From: Peteryoungia rhizophila
GTDB taxonomy: Bacteria > Pseudomonadota > Alphaproteobacteria > Rhizobiales > Rhizobiaceae
Length of the DNA: 64,000 bases
Assembly: GCF_004912145.1 (NCBI RefSeq)
Contig: NZ_STGT01000002.1
Coordinates: 930,001-994,000, forward strand
Direction of reading: 5' to 3'
Shown here in pieces: positions 37,632 through 46,091 of this stretch (the stretch's first letter is position 1; the number at the start of each line of letters is the position of its first letter). The notes beneath the pieces are model-generated. The model was not told the origin of the DNA. It did not search any database and saw nothing but the letters and a program-made list of their open reading frames with translations. The position numbers were made by a program, and so were the translations under genes.

Positions 37632-38363
37632 TCAGGACACCTCGCCCAGCGGGTCGCCCTCCAGATGGTCCATGGATGTCTGGCGGATCAGCCGCTCCTG
37701 CAGCATCAGAAGGTGCTGACGCATGGCTTCGCCGGCCTTGGCCGGATCGCGCGATGCTATCGCATCGATGATCGCGGCATGCTGCGCATTTGACAGGCTC
37801 ATGGTGTTGGTATTGCTGCGGGCGCGCTCGCGGATCGATTGCCAGGCGTCGTCCTGACGCACCCGGTTGATCACGTCGAAGATGGACAGGAAAAGCTGGT
37901 TGCCGGCGGCCTGCGCGATCTGGCGGTGTAGTGCGCCGTCCCAGAGTTCCTTGGCATCCGCATCCTCGCTGCCGAGGATCTTCTGGGCGAGTTCGCGCAT
38001 GCGGTCGATGTCGCTGCCCTTGGCGCGAAGGGCAGCCAGTTGTGCGAGCTGCGGCTCGATGCGCAGGCGCACTTCCATGATCTCCATGAAATTGGTTCCG
38101 GCGACGATGGTCTCGAGCCGGTCGCTCCATTCGTCAGGCTTTTGACCGGCAAACGTGCCCGAGCCCTGCTTGCGCCAGATCGCGCCCTCGGCCTCCAGGA
38201 CTTCGAGCGCGCGGCGGATCGCCCTGCGGCTCAGGCCGAGCTTTTCGCAGAGTGTCCGTTCGGTCGGCAGTTTCCCATCCGTGCCGATGTCGCCGTGGCG
38301 AAGAAGCTCCCGCAGCTTTTCCAGGGCATAGTTGGAGTTTTCTTGGGGCGAGATCTCTGACAT
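37632..38363 (-). CDS. GntR/FCD-family regulator of the first GGT operon
   Basis: This 243-residue regulator has a winged helix-turn-helix of the GntR type (LREL..GKLPTERTLCEKLGLSRRAIRRALEVLEAEG, about 18-62). A helical FCD ligand domain follows, with likely metal-site residues (Asp/His in DGALHRQIAQAAGN and a late QHAAIIDAIASRD). It lies upstream of and in line with the transporter operon. A perfect inverted repeat 12 bases before its ATG suggests self-control. Confidence 0.9.
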   Translation of the reverse strand: MSEISPQENSNYALEKLRELLRHGDIGTDGKLPTERTLCEKLGLSRRAIRRALEVLEAEGAIWRKQGSGTFAGQKPDEWSDRLETIVAGTNFMEIMEVRLRIEPQLAQLAALRAKGSDIDRMRELAQKILGSEDADAKELWDGALHRQIAQAAGNQLFLSIFDVINRVRQDDAWQSIRERARSNTNTMSLSNAQHAAIIDAIASRDPAKAGEAMRQHLLMLQERLIRQTSMDHLEGDPLGEVS

Positions 38364-38374
38364 GAAAGGTTCGG

Positions 38375-38391
38375 ACCAATTTGCGATTGGT
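38375..38391. promoter_or_regulatory. Candidate GntR operator
   Basis: ACCAAT-TTGCG-ATTGGT is a perfect 6-bp inverted repeat with a 5-base spacer just upstream of the GntR start codon. Size and spacing suit an FCD-subfamily dimer. No second copy was seen before the binding-protein gene at 37534, so the site may control the whole operon through the regulator's promoter. Confidence 0.5.
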
Positions 38392-38891
38392 TCAGTGAAT
38401 GTCGAAACTCTTCACGCGTCAAGACGTTTTTTGTGCAGATATGAAATTGCTCAATATTGCGGCAGGGTGGTGCGGAAAAGATTGGGGATCCCAGATCCGG
38501 AGTGGATCTCAAGAGAAGCCGGCCGAAGCTCAGCCATTCCCGCTGGTGAGCAGCATGTTGTGAGCGTCGCGGGAGGTATCCTGCAGCGCCTTTTGATTAT
38601 TGAGCCCTTCAACGGCATAGCTGTTGAGAAACTGGCGTCCGGCCATTAGTCAGCAAAGGACCGAGCTTACGTCTGCTGCGTCACAGAGATCTTTCCCAGT
38701 GCCGTTGATCAGCATTGCCTGCGTGGCTTCGTTACGGGTTCGACCTTGCGCTCTCATCCTGAAAACTGGGCCAGTTCACGACAGGAGTTTTCTATCCTGA
38801 TTTCCCGACTGGAGACGCCTGGATCCTCTCGAGGGTACCAAACGGTGTTCAACCTGCCATCGCTCTTCACCAGGCAACGGATATGTAAGTG
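38392..38891. other. Gap with possible small open frame (500 bases)
   Basis: Mostly without convincing genes. A minus-strand frame at 38530-38646 (38 codons; starts MAGRQFLNSYAVEGLNNQKA) has protein-like composition but no known family and no strong ribosome site, and may be a gene fragment. The left part carries the promoter of the GntR gene. Confidence 0.3.
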
Positions 38892-40343
38892 CTAGCAGCA
38901 GCCGTTATAGGCCATGTTCCATTGCGCGAGGGCTGCCTCGATGAGGGGCCAGTCGCGACTCAATGCGTCGAATCGTCGAACCGACTGTCGGTAGGTGCTG
39001 CGCAATTCGTTCTCCACGGCTTGGAGGTCTATGCCGGGTAAATAGCCTTGCGCGACAATGGTCTTCCCCGCCACGATCACCTGCAGCACATGTCGTAAGT
39101 TTGCGCGAGCAAAGAACAGGTCGACGGGCTCAACCTCCATGATCCTGTCGCGATCGAGTCGGTCGTAGTCGAGCTGAAGGAAATCCGCCGGTTCTCCGAC
39201 AGCAATCTTGCCGGTCCCGGGCATGCCGACCGCCTGCCGTCCATGGGAGATGCTCTGCAGGAGGAAGTCCTGCCGCGACCAGGTCTGCGTAAAGCCCGTC
39301 CCGCCGTGCAGGGCGTTGGCGAGACGGATCTCGCGGATCATGTCGTCGTCCTCGTCGAAGGCCTGGCCATCCACGCCGATCGCGACGTGGCAGCCGCGCC
39401 GCCGAGCATCGGCGACGGGTCCTAGGCCGGAGCGCAGATGCAGGTTGGATCCGGAGTTGGTGACAATGCGGCAGCCCGCATCGGCGATGATGTCCAGCTC
39501 ATGCGGACGGGCATGGACGCAATGCGCCAGGGTCAACCGCGGCGAGAGCATGCCGATGTGCTTGAGGTAGCTGACGATGCCTTGCGGGAAAGTGAGGTCC
39601 GCCCACCGCCTCTGATAGGGCGTCTCGAGGAGGTGCATATGGACCCTGCGGCCGGTTTCGGCAGAGCGGCGGGCTATCGCCCGGAGAAGTTCATCGGAAC
39701 ACCATTGCACGCCAGCCGGTCCGAACTGCACATCGACCATGTGTCCCTGGATGGCTTCGGCGATCTGTTCCGTCGTCTCGATCAGGCGCTCGGGAGAAAG
39801 GGATGGCCGGCAATAAGTATCCCGCAGCAGGGTCGCAATGTCGGGTGGAAGGGTCTCGAGCACGGCCGTTTCGTCGCCGTAGACAAGCGGGTTGCGGTCG
39901 CGGATCGCCGGGGCAAAGGCAATCTTCAGACCAACGTCCCGTGCGGCCCTTGCCACTTCGCAGGCTTCCTCGACAGGATCGAGTTTGCCGCTGGGGCGTG
40001 TGTAGTGGACCATGACCGCGCCACAGCCGGACAGGGCCGCGCGCGCGAGCGGCGCCAAGGCGGCCTTGTAGGCCTCCGGCGGGGTCGCAAGGACCGTACG
40101 CGGCAGCCATGCCTCCAGGGGCAGGAATGCCGTCCCGAAGGATGACATCGGCAGCGGCCGTACATGATCATGGGCATTGGCCAATGCCGGCATCACCAGT
40201 GTGCGCTGGATACCGGGTGCTGCAGGGCCAGCGTCTTCCACGGCCGTGATGACTCCCTGCTGCCATCGGATAAGGCGCCTCTTCTGCGCACCTTGAGGCT
40301 CGCCGATCGTGTGGCTGGCATAGAGCTCTCCGGAATGGGTCAT
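38892..40343 (-). CDS. Amidohydrolase-superfamily metal-dependent hydrolase
   Basis: This 483-residue enzyme is related to cytosine deaminase/AtzB-like hydrolases. Metal-site motifs are ANAHDHVRPLP (HxH), HMHLLETPYQRRWA, TLAHCVHARPHELD and the Asp in VAIGVDGQAFDEDDD, and the C-terminal beta-sandwich part reads GKIAVGEPADFLQLDYD. It is cytosolic. Its start overlaps the second GGT gene by four bases, so both enzymes act in one pathway, probably ring opening or deamination of an imported compound. Substrate unknown. Confidence 0.87.
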   Translation of the reverse strand: MTHSGELYASHTIGEPQGAQKRRLIRWQQGVITAVEDAGPAAPGIQRTLVMPALANAHDHVRPLPMSSFGTAFLPLEAWLPRTVLATPPEAYKAALAPLARAALSGCGAVMVHYTRPSGKLDPVEEACEVARAARDVGLKIAFAPAIRDRNPLVYGDETAVLETLPPDIATLLRDTYCRPSLSPERLIETTEQIAEAIQGHMVDVQFGPAGVQWCSDELLRAIARRSAETGRRVHMHLLETPYQRRWADLTFPQGIVSYLKHIGMLSPRLTLAHCVHARPHELDIIADAGCRIVTNSGSNLHLRSGLGPVADARRRGCHVAIGVDGQAFDEDDDMIREIRLANALHGGTGFTQTWSRQDFLLQSISHGRQAVGMPGTGKIAVGEPADFLQLDYDRLDRDRIMEVEPVDLFFARANLRHVLQVIVAGKTIVAQGYLPGIDLQAVENELRSTYRQSVRRFDALSRDWPLIEAALAQWNMAYNGCC

Positions 40344-41944
40344 CGGTTCTGGTCCGGCGATAAGGAAACATCAGCCGCGCAGCCGTCGCCGCGGGGATCA
40401 TGGGCACCTTCCACCGTTCCATCGCTAGACAGGCGGATCACGCCTGCCTGCCCGAAAATCGGGGAGAGAGCAGGCAGCACTGCGACTTCATGGCGGAGGG
40501 CCGAAAGCGCGTCGACCTCCTCGGTACGCAGCGACCCCTCGATCTTCAGACTGTCGCGGCTGTCGGAGAAGGTCCGTCCCAGCAAGAAGCGCGACTGGGC
40601 CAGCGCCGCCTGGGGCGCCATGCTGTCGTCAATCAGGCTGGTCAGCAATACCGACAGTGTCTGCGGTTGGCCGTCGGCACCTTGCGTGCCGTAGAGGAGA
40701 AAGGGGGCGCCATCGCGGATCGCGATGCCCGGGTTGAGGGTGTAGAAGGGCCGCTTACCCGGCGCCAGGCAATTCGGGTGGCCGGGTTCAGTCGAGAAGG
40801 CTGCACCACGATTTTGCCAGAGAATGCCTGTCCCGGGGACGGTGATACCGCTTCCCCAATCGAAATAGGTGCTCTGTAAGACGCTGGCGCAACGTCCCGC
40901 AGCATCGGCGACGGCGAAGAAGACGGTGTCTGCAGAATTGGCTGGATGCGGCCAGGGCATGGCGGATGCGGGATCGATTTTGCGTGCCCCGGCGTCGAGG
41001 CTGTCGGCCTCAAGCATGGCCGCGGCAGGATCGGTGGTTTCAGCCCTGAAATCCGGGTCGCCGATCGATGACCGGTTCAGGAATGCCTGCTTGGTCGCCT
41101 CTACCAGCAGATGCATCCGGGCGGCGGTCGCCGGGGCCGTCTCTGCGAGATCGAACCGGGAGAGGATGCCCATGATGGCAAGCGTCGAGCAGCCCTGCGT
41201 CGGGGGCGGCGGCGCCAGGAGCAGCGTACCGCGATAATCGAGCGCCAGCGGATCGACCTCGCGCGTGCGGGTGGCAGCAAGATCCACGGCGTTGAGCGGC
41301 GAGCCTGTTTTCGCAAGGCCGTCCGCGATCGCTTCGGACAGGGCGCCTTCATAGAAGCTGCGGTATCCGTCGTCTGCAAGGCAACGGAGGCTTGCGGCCA
41401 ACTCTGGCTGGCGTAGCAGCCCTGCGTCGCTGCGATGGTCGAAGATGGCTGCAAACCCGGGCCATGCGGGATGCTCTTGCGCGCGAAAGTCCAGCCAGAA
41501 ATCCTGGGAGGCGCTTGGGGTATACCCACCATCGGCCAGTTCGATTGCCGGAGACATGAGGTCTGCGAAGCTTTCCCGACCAGCCCAATTCGCTGCGCTG
41601 AAGGCGAGGGCATGACCCCAGCTGTCGACGGCGCAGGCGGACGTCAACATGGATGACGGGCCGCGGGTTGGAATGGCGTGGGTCGGAACGGTAACCCCGG
41701 CGGCAGCCTGGCCGATGCCGAGAAAACAGCGCCGTCGACCCTCCCGGTCGCAGACAAGCCAGACGGCATCGCCGCCCAGGCCGCAGAAATGGGGCATGAC
41801 CACGGCCAATGCCGCGGCCACTGCGACAGCCGCTTCGATCGCGTTGCCCCCACGTGCCAGCACGGCCCTGCCGGCTTCCGTTGCCAGCGGGTGAGGGCTG
41901 ACGACGACGCCTGTTTCCAATGGGTTGGAATTGGTTGGCTGCAT
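40340..41944 (-). CDS. Second gamma-glutamyltransferase family protein (cytosolic)
   Basis: This 534-residue GGT-family protein is divergent from the one at 32324. Family marks: GNAIEAAVAVAAALAVVMPHFCGLGGD near the N-terminus, the nucleophile Thr in ADTVFFAVADAAGR, and PGKRPFYTLNPGIAIRDG. It has no signal peptide. Short relatives of this kind act on other gamma-glutamyl or acyl-amide substrates, so glutathione is only one option. It is flanked by an amidohydrolase and a NitT/TauT-type transporter in the same operon. Confidence 0.88.
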   Translation of the reverse strand: MQPTNSNPLETGVVVSPHPLATEAGRAVLARGGNAIEAAVAVAAALAVVMPHFCGLGGDAVWLVCDREGRRRCFLGIGQAAAGVTVPTHAIPTRGPSSMLTSACAVDSWGHALAFSAANWAGRESFADLMSPAIELADGGYTPSASQDFWLDFRAQEHPAWPGFAAIFDHRSDAGLLRQPELAASLRCLADDGYRSFYEGALSEAIADGLAKTGSPLNAVDLAATRTREVDPLALDYRGTLLLAPPPPTQGCSTLAIMGILSRFDLAETAPATAARMHLLVEATKQAFLNRSSIGDPDFRAETTDPAAAMLEADSLDAGARKIDPASAMPWPHPANSADTVFFAVADAAGRCASVLQSTYFDWGSGITVPGTGILWQNRGAAFSTEPGHPNCLAPGKRPFYTLNPGIAIRDGAPFLLYGTQGADGQPQTLSVLLTSLIDDSMAPQAALAQSRFLLGRTFSDSRDSLKIEGSLRTEEVDALSALRHEVAVLPALSPIFGQAGVIRLSSDGTVEGAHDPRGDGCAADVSLSPDQNR

Positions 41945-42004
41945 TGTGGATTGCTCGCGCGGGGTTGTGGCCGGCGGCAGGAGGCCGCCGACCTGGTCAC
42001 TGGA

Positions 42005-43027
42005 TCAGTTGACTGTGTAGGTGAGCTTGCGCTCTTCGAGTGGCGGCAGGAATTGACGGTCGAAGATCTGATCGGCCGTTGGCTTGGAGGGCAGTTGATA
42101 GCCTTCGGCCACGATGTCGATGGATCGTGTCAGCCGGCTGTCATCGAGATCGCCAAGGCCGAGCTTTTCGACTTCAGGGGAGACGATCAGGTTCTCGTAG
42201 GAGAACTTGAGGCGATCGTGCTCGAGGTCCCGCTTGACGAGGTTGTCGTAAGCGACAACGGAATCCATTCCCTTTTCGGTGTCGAGTCCGATCTCGATGG
42301 CGGCCTTGTTGACGGCACGCACCAGACCGGCGACGGCCTGCGGGTTCTCGGCGATCAGCTTCTGCGACACCATCAGCCCGTTCGAGTAGAGATCGAGGCC
42401 GTGATCACCAAACAGCAGCCAGTTGTAGTCCTTTGCCGGATCCTGGCGGTTGTTGATGAGGTTGAACCAGCTGGTGATGTTGAACACCAGCGCGCCGTCG
42501 ATATCACCCTTGATCAGCATGGGTTCCTGCAGGTTGGGGCCCATATTGTCGATTTTCACCTGGGTCATGTCGACGTCGTTGAGGGTGGCGAGAACGGTCA
42601 CCAGCCGGGTCGTCGGCGTTCCCTGTGCGCCACCGAGCGTCTTTCCGACGAGGTCGGCCGGCGCCGTGATGTTGGTCTCCTTCTTGCTGACGATCGCAAA
42701 GGGCGGCTTGTTCCAGATCTGGTAGACCATGACCGGTGCCTCATCGGGACGGGTCGCGGCGTTCTGAATGATGGCATTGATATCGCCGAAGCCTGCGTCG
42801 TAGCTGCCCGACATGATGCGCGTGACGGTGGCCGCTGAGCCTTCGCCCTGGTCGATGGTGACGTCGAGACCTTCCGCTTCAAAATAGCCTGCCTCCTTGG
42901 CCAGCAGAAAGGCGGCGTCCGACCCTTGTGTCTTCCAGCCCAGGGTGAGCCTGATCGTGGTGTCCGCAAGTGCCGCGCTGTTCAGGCAAAGGCCGAGAGC
43001 GACGGTGGAGAGAAATGTCTTCAGCAT
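42005..43027 (-). CDS. ABC substrate-binding protein, NMT1/THI5-like
   Basis: This 340-residue periplasmic protein has a signal peptide (LKTFLSTVALGLCLNSAALA). It is of the NMT1/SsuA class: TIRLTLGWKTQGSDAAFLLAKEAGYFEAEGLDVTIDQGEGSAATVTRIMSG is the typical start, followed by GFGDINAIIQ and LGGAQGTPTTRLV. Relatives carry pyrimidine precursors, sulfonates or other small compounds. The start at 43027 is the ATG with the signal sequence; the longer frame is a shadow of the permease gene. Confidence 0.88.
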   Translation of the reverse strand: MLKTFLSTVALGLCLNSAALADTTIRLTLGWKTQGSDAAFLLAKEAGYFEAEGLDVTIDQGEGSAATVTRIMSGSYDAGFGDINAIIQNAATRPDEAPVMVYQIWNKPPFAIVSKKETNITAPADLVGKTLGGAQGTPTTRLVTVLATLNDVDMTQVKIDNMGPNLQEPMLIKGDIDGALVFNITSWFNLINNRQDPAKDYNWLLFGDHGLDLYSNGLMVSQKLIAENPQAVAGLVRAVNKAAIEIGLDTEKGMDSVVAYDNLVKRDLEHDRLKFSYENLIVSPEVEKLGLGDLDDSRLTRSIDIVAEGYQLPSKPTADQIFDRQFLPPLEERKLTYTVN

Positions 43028-43050
43028 GGTGAGCTCCGATTGTTCGAGGG

Positions 43051-43827
43051 TCAGGCGGTGGTGGTGAGATCGTTGCGGCGGTTCGCCCATCCGGCGACAC
43101 GCATTTCGATGAGAGAGAAGGCGGCGTAGAGAAGCACGCCGAGCACAGCGAGGATGAACAGCCCCGCAAAGACCAGCGGTACGTCGAAATTGGAGGAGGC
43201 CGTCATCATCACATTGCCGATGCCGCGGTTGGAGGCGACGGTCTCCGACAGAACGGAGCCGACGAAGGCAAAGGTCGCGGCGATTTTCAGAGAGGCGAAG
43301 AAGAAGGGCATGGTCCGTGGCAGACCGACATTCCACAGGATGTCCAGCTTGCTCGCCCCCAGAGACTTCAGGACGTCCTCAAGTTCGGGCTCTGTGGTGG
43401 CAAGGCCCGTTGCGATGTTGACGACAATCGGGAAGAAGCACATGGCCAGCGCCGTCAGGATCGCCGGCACGGAACCGGATCCGAACCAGAGGACGAAGAT
43501 CGGTACCACGGCGACCTTGGGGATCGAGGAAAAGCCGATCAGCAGGGGATAGGCGGTGTCATAGGCAATCCGCGAGGTGCCGATGCAGGCGCCGATCAGC
43601 AGGCCGACGGTGACGCCGAGGAGGAAGCCGACCATCGTGGTCCACAAGGTCTGCAGGATATGCGGCCAAAGGACATCGAAGCGGTCCACCAGCGTCGCCA
43701 TGATCTGCGAGGGGCGGGGCAGGACGAGATCGGAGACCTGCAGCGCGATGCACAGGACCTCCCACAGGCCGAAGAATGCGAGTATCAGGAAGCCTGCCCA
43801 GAAACGGCGGCGAAAAGCATAGGACAT
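43051..43827 (-). CDS. NitT/TauT-type ABC permease
   Basis: This 258-residue permease of the SsuC class starts SYAFRRRFWAGFLILAFFGLWE. The coupling motif EPELEDVLKSLGASKLDILWNVGLPRTMPFFFASLKIAATFAFVGSV is clear. It lies between ATPase and binding-protein genes. ATG 43827 lies one base beyond the end of the ATPase gene, so translation is coupled. Confidence 0.91.
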   Translation of the reverse strand: MSYAFRRRFWAGFLILAFFGLWEVLCIALQVSDLVLPRPSQIMATLVDRFDVLWPHILQTLWTTMVGFLLGVTVGLLIGACIGTSRIAYDTAYPLLIGFSSIPKVAVVPIFVLWFGSGSVPAILTALAMCFFPIVVNIATGLATTEPELEDVLKSLGASKLDILWNVGLPRTMPFFFASLKIAATFAFVGSVLSETVASNRGIGNVMMTASSNFDVPLVFAGLFILAVLGVLLYAAFSLIEMRVAGWANRRNDLTTTA

Positions 43828-43828
43828 C

Positions 43829-44665
43829 TCAAGCCTCCTCGGCGACGTCGGCGCGGGCATCGATGATCAGCTCCCGCAGGCGCTGGTTGAGCGCGGTGAA
43901 TTCCGGTTCAAAGGTCATCGCGACCGTGCGGGGGCGGGCGAATGTGACGGTGCTGTCGTCGATGATCCTGCCGGGGCGGGCGCTCATCACGCAGATGCGC
44001 GATGCCAGGAAACCGGCCTCCTTGAGGTCATGCGTCACCAGAAGGACGGTCGGCTTGCGCTTCATCCAGAGCGACTGCATCGTCGCCCAGAGCTCCTCGC
44101 GGGTGAACTGGTCGAGCGCCCCGAAGGGTTCGTCGAGCAGGAGAAGGCTCGGGTCATGGACCAGCGCACGGCAAAGATTGGCGCGCTGCAGCATGCCGCC
44201 GGACAGCTGCCAGGGATAATGGTTGGCGAAGCGCTGCAGCCCGACGTCGGCCAGAAGGGCGTGGACGCGATCGCGATACTCCGCATTCTTCTTGGAACGG
44301 TACTGCGAGCGGAACGGACGGACGATCTTCAACGGCAGCATGACGTTGCGTTCGATGGTCAGCCAGGGAAGAAGCGTTGGGTTCTGGAAGGCCATGCCGA
44401 TGCGCAGGGCCTTGGCGCTGACCTCCTTGCCGCCGACGATCACCGCGCCGCGGCTCGGTTGCAACAGGCCGGAGGCCAGTTTCAGAATCGTCGACTTGCC
44501 GCACCCGGACGGGCCAACGAGTGCGAGGAATTCGCCCTCGGCAATCTTGAGGCTCGTTTCCTGCAAGGCCGAGACGGCTCTCTCTCCGCGGCCGAAGGAT
44601 ACGGCCGCCTGGGACAGCTCGACTGCCACTGGATGTCTGTCTCCCGTTTCTGAAAAATCGATCAT
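43829..44665 (-). CDS. NitT/TauT-type ABC ATPase
   Basis: This ATPase of about 278 residues shows Walker A GPSGCGKST, signature LSGGMLQRANLCRALVHDP, Walker B LLLLDEPFGALD and the H-loop VLLVTHDLKEA. It is the first gene of the operon formed with 43051, 42005, 40340 and 38892. The start is ambiguous: 44665 was chosen for homology, while ATGs at 44677, 44698 and 44743 are also in frame. Confidence 0.9.
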   Translation of the reverse strand: MIDFSETGDRHPVAVELSQAAVSFGRGERAVSALQETSLKIAEGEFLALVGPSGCGKSTILKLASGLLQPSRGAVIVGGKEVSAKALRIGMAFQNPTLLPWLTIERNVMLPLKIVRPFRSQYRSKKNAEYRDRVHALLADVGLQRFANHYPWQLSGGMLQRANLCRALVHDPSLLLLDEPFGALDQFTREELWATMQSLWMKRKPTVLLVTHDLKEAGFLASRICVMSARPGRIIDDSTVTFARPRTVAMTFEPEFTALNQRLRELIIDARADVAEEA

Positions 44666-44690
44666 GCACCTCACCATCAGTTGTTGGGTG

Positions 44691-44705
44691 AACTGCATGC
44701 AACGA
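44691..44705. promoter_or_regulatory. Candidate GntR site, copy 1
   Basis: AACTGCATGCAACG, one of three related elements in this neighbourhood sharing the core (A/G)(C/G)TGCAT(A/G)CA. It lies in the control region of the transporter operon. Function inferred from repetition near the regulator gene. Confidence 0.4.
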
Positions 44706-44770
44706 GCATGCCAGATCTTTCGATCGACGTCGAAGTCCGGCAATCAAGGTGATTCTGGCCCCTGAACATG

Positions 44771-44794
44771 TCCATGCAAAAAGTGCATGCAATT
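44771..44794. promoter_or_regulatory. Candidate GntR site, copy 2
   Basis: AAGTGCATGCAATT (44781-44794) repeats the core of copy 1. It also forms the right arm of an inverted repeat CATGCA-AAAAG-TGCATG starting at 44773. It sits between the divergent ATPase and GntR genes. Confidence 0.45.
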
Positions 44795-44886
44795 AATTTG
44801 TGCAGTTTGCTTGCTGTTGCAGCATCGACACGAGTTGAAAAAGCGGTGTGGGTGGATTATCCAGAGCAGCATGAAGGGAACCAGTC

Positions 44887-45591
44887 ATGGCATCTGAGAA
44901 GCGTCGGCCGCGGAGCGAAATCGATCGCGTCCAGGGCATTTGCCATGCTCTTCGCACGGCCATCATCGAGCGCGCGTTGCTGCCGGGGGACCGGCTGCCC
45001 GAAGATGCGCTGGGTGAACGTTTCGGCGTCAGCCGCACGATCGCCAGACATGCGCTTGGTCAGCTGGCGGCCGAAGGTCTGGTGGACCTGAGGCGCAACC
45101 GGATTGCCGTTGTGGTGACGCCTTCCTTCGAGGACGCCAGAGACATCTTCGACATCCGTGTCGATCTGGAACGGCAGGTGGTGCGCCATCTGGCGGGCAA
45201 GCTGACGGACGCTCAAGTCAAGCAGTTGAAGGCTATCGTCGAGGCAGAGCATGAAGCACGCCACGGCGCAGAAGGCACATCAATTCGGCTGGCCACGGAA
45301 TTTCATGTCCGGCTTGCGGAGATGACTGGAAAGCCCATTCTCATTCGCTACGTCACGGAGATCTGCTACCGCGCCGGCCTGTCCCTGTCCGCTTTCGCAC
45401 GTCCTCATTCTTCGGACTGTGCTGTCAGCGAGCATCTGGAATTGATCGACGCCATCAAGCAGGGCCCAGCCGAGCGGGCCTGCGCATTGATGGACGACCA
45501 TCTGGAGGCCGTCGCATCGCGGGCCCTGTTGCAAAGTGCGGGCGCCAGAAGCCGGGATCTGATGAATATCCTTGCGCCCTACGCCGATTGA
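44887..45591 (+). CDS. GntR/FCD-family regulator of the second GGT operon
   Basis: This 234-residue regulator has a GntR winged helix (ALLPGDRLPEDALGERFGVSRTIARHALGQLAAEGLVDLRRNR, about 34-76) and a C-terminal FCD domain (DIFDIRVDLERQVVRHLAGKL, then EFHVRLAEMTGKP with the expected His). AAGGGAACC precedes the ATG. It is divergent from the transporter/GGT2 operon, and related dyads occur in that gap and before the amidohydrolase at 46092, so it may control both transcription units. Confidence 0.9.
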   Translation: MASEKRRPRSEIDRVQGICHALRTAIIERALLPGDRLPEDALGERFGVSRTIARHALGQLAAEGLVDLRRNRIAVVVTPSFEDARDIFDIRVDLERQVVRHLAGKLTDAQVKQLKAIVEAEHEARHGAEGTSIRLATEFHVRLAEMTGKPILIRYVTEICYRAGLSLSAFARPHSSDCAVSEHLELIDAIKQGPAERACALMDDHLEAVASRALLQSAGARSRDLMNILAPYAD

Positions 45592-45610
45592 ACTTGTCTA
45601 GGCCTGCATT

Positions 45611-46012
45611 TCATTGCCGTGCGCAGGTGGGATCGAGGATCCATTCGGCACTGTCGTTCCACACGTCGGTCTCGACGATCAGCCCATCGCGCACGACGAA
45701 GCGGTCCACATAGCGATTATTGTCGAAGCCACGGCCATCCGGCCATTCGCCGTAGAGATAGCCGAGGCTGTAGACGATCGTCTCGCCGTCACCTGGCATG
45801 ACGTCATAACGCTCGATTCGCTTCTTTACCCATTTGTAGCGGGAGGCGTTGAACCCGGTGGGGCCGCTCGGCGTATCGAACACGCGATTGCCTGTGAACC
45901 TGCAGACGAAGTTTGCACCCACATATCGCGCTGCCCGCACGGGGTCTGGCGCCATGGAGGCCTCCAGGTAATCCTTGACTGCCTGAAGGTCGCGCTGGGC
46001 ATTGTCGTTCAT
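45611..46012 (-). CDS. SnoaL-like/NTF2-fold protein
   Basis: This 133-residue protein has the SnoaL-like pattern: an N-terminal helix (QRDLQAVKDYLEASMAPDPVRAARYV), then strands ending in DGRGFDNNRYVDRFVVRDGLIVETDVWNDSAEWIL. The start at 46012 gives the usual length; the frame is open to 46054. It is divergent from the amidohydrolase at 46092 across an 80-base gap containing a copy of the proposed GntR site, so the two are likely co-regulated. Confidence 0.72.
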   Translation of the reverse strand: MNDNAQRDLQAVKDYLEASMAPDPVRAARYVGANFVCRFTGNRVFDTPSGPTGFNASRYKWVKKRIERYDVMPGDGETIVYSLGYLYGEWPDGRGFDNNRYVDRFVVRDGLIVETDVWNDSAEWILDPTCARQ

Positions 46013-46046
46013 CTTATATCCCCGTCTGTTGCCATGATCGACATTA

Positions 46047-46060
46047 AACTGCATACAGTT
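46047..46060. promoter_or_regulatory. Candidate GntR site, copy 3
   Basis: AACTGCATACAGTT is a perfect inverted repeat (AACTG-CATA-CAGTT) between the divergent SnoaL-like and amidohydrolase genes. It matches copies 1 and 2 in the core TGCATRCA. Confidence 0.5.
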
Positions 46061-46091
46061 ACTCTATTCAATTCTTGTTTTGGCTTCAAGC

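Noticed and set aside
43028-44886. TPP riboswitch for the THI5-like transporter operon
   Set aside because: No CTGAGA...ACCTGA-type THI box is visible upstream of the first gene or of the binding-protein gene.
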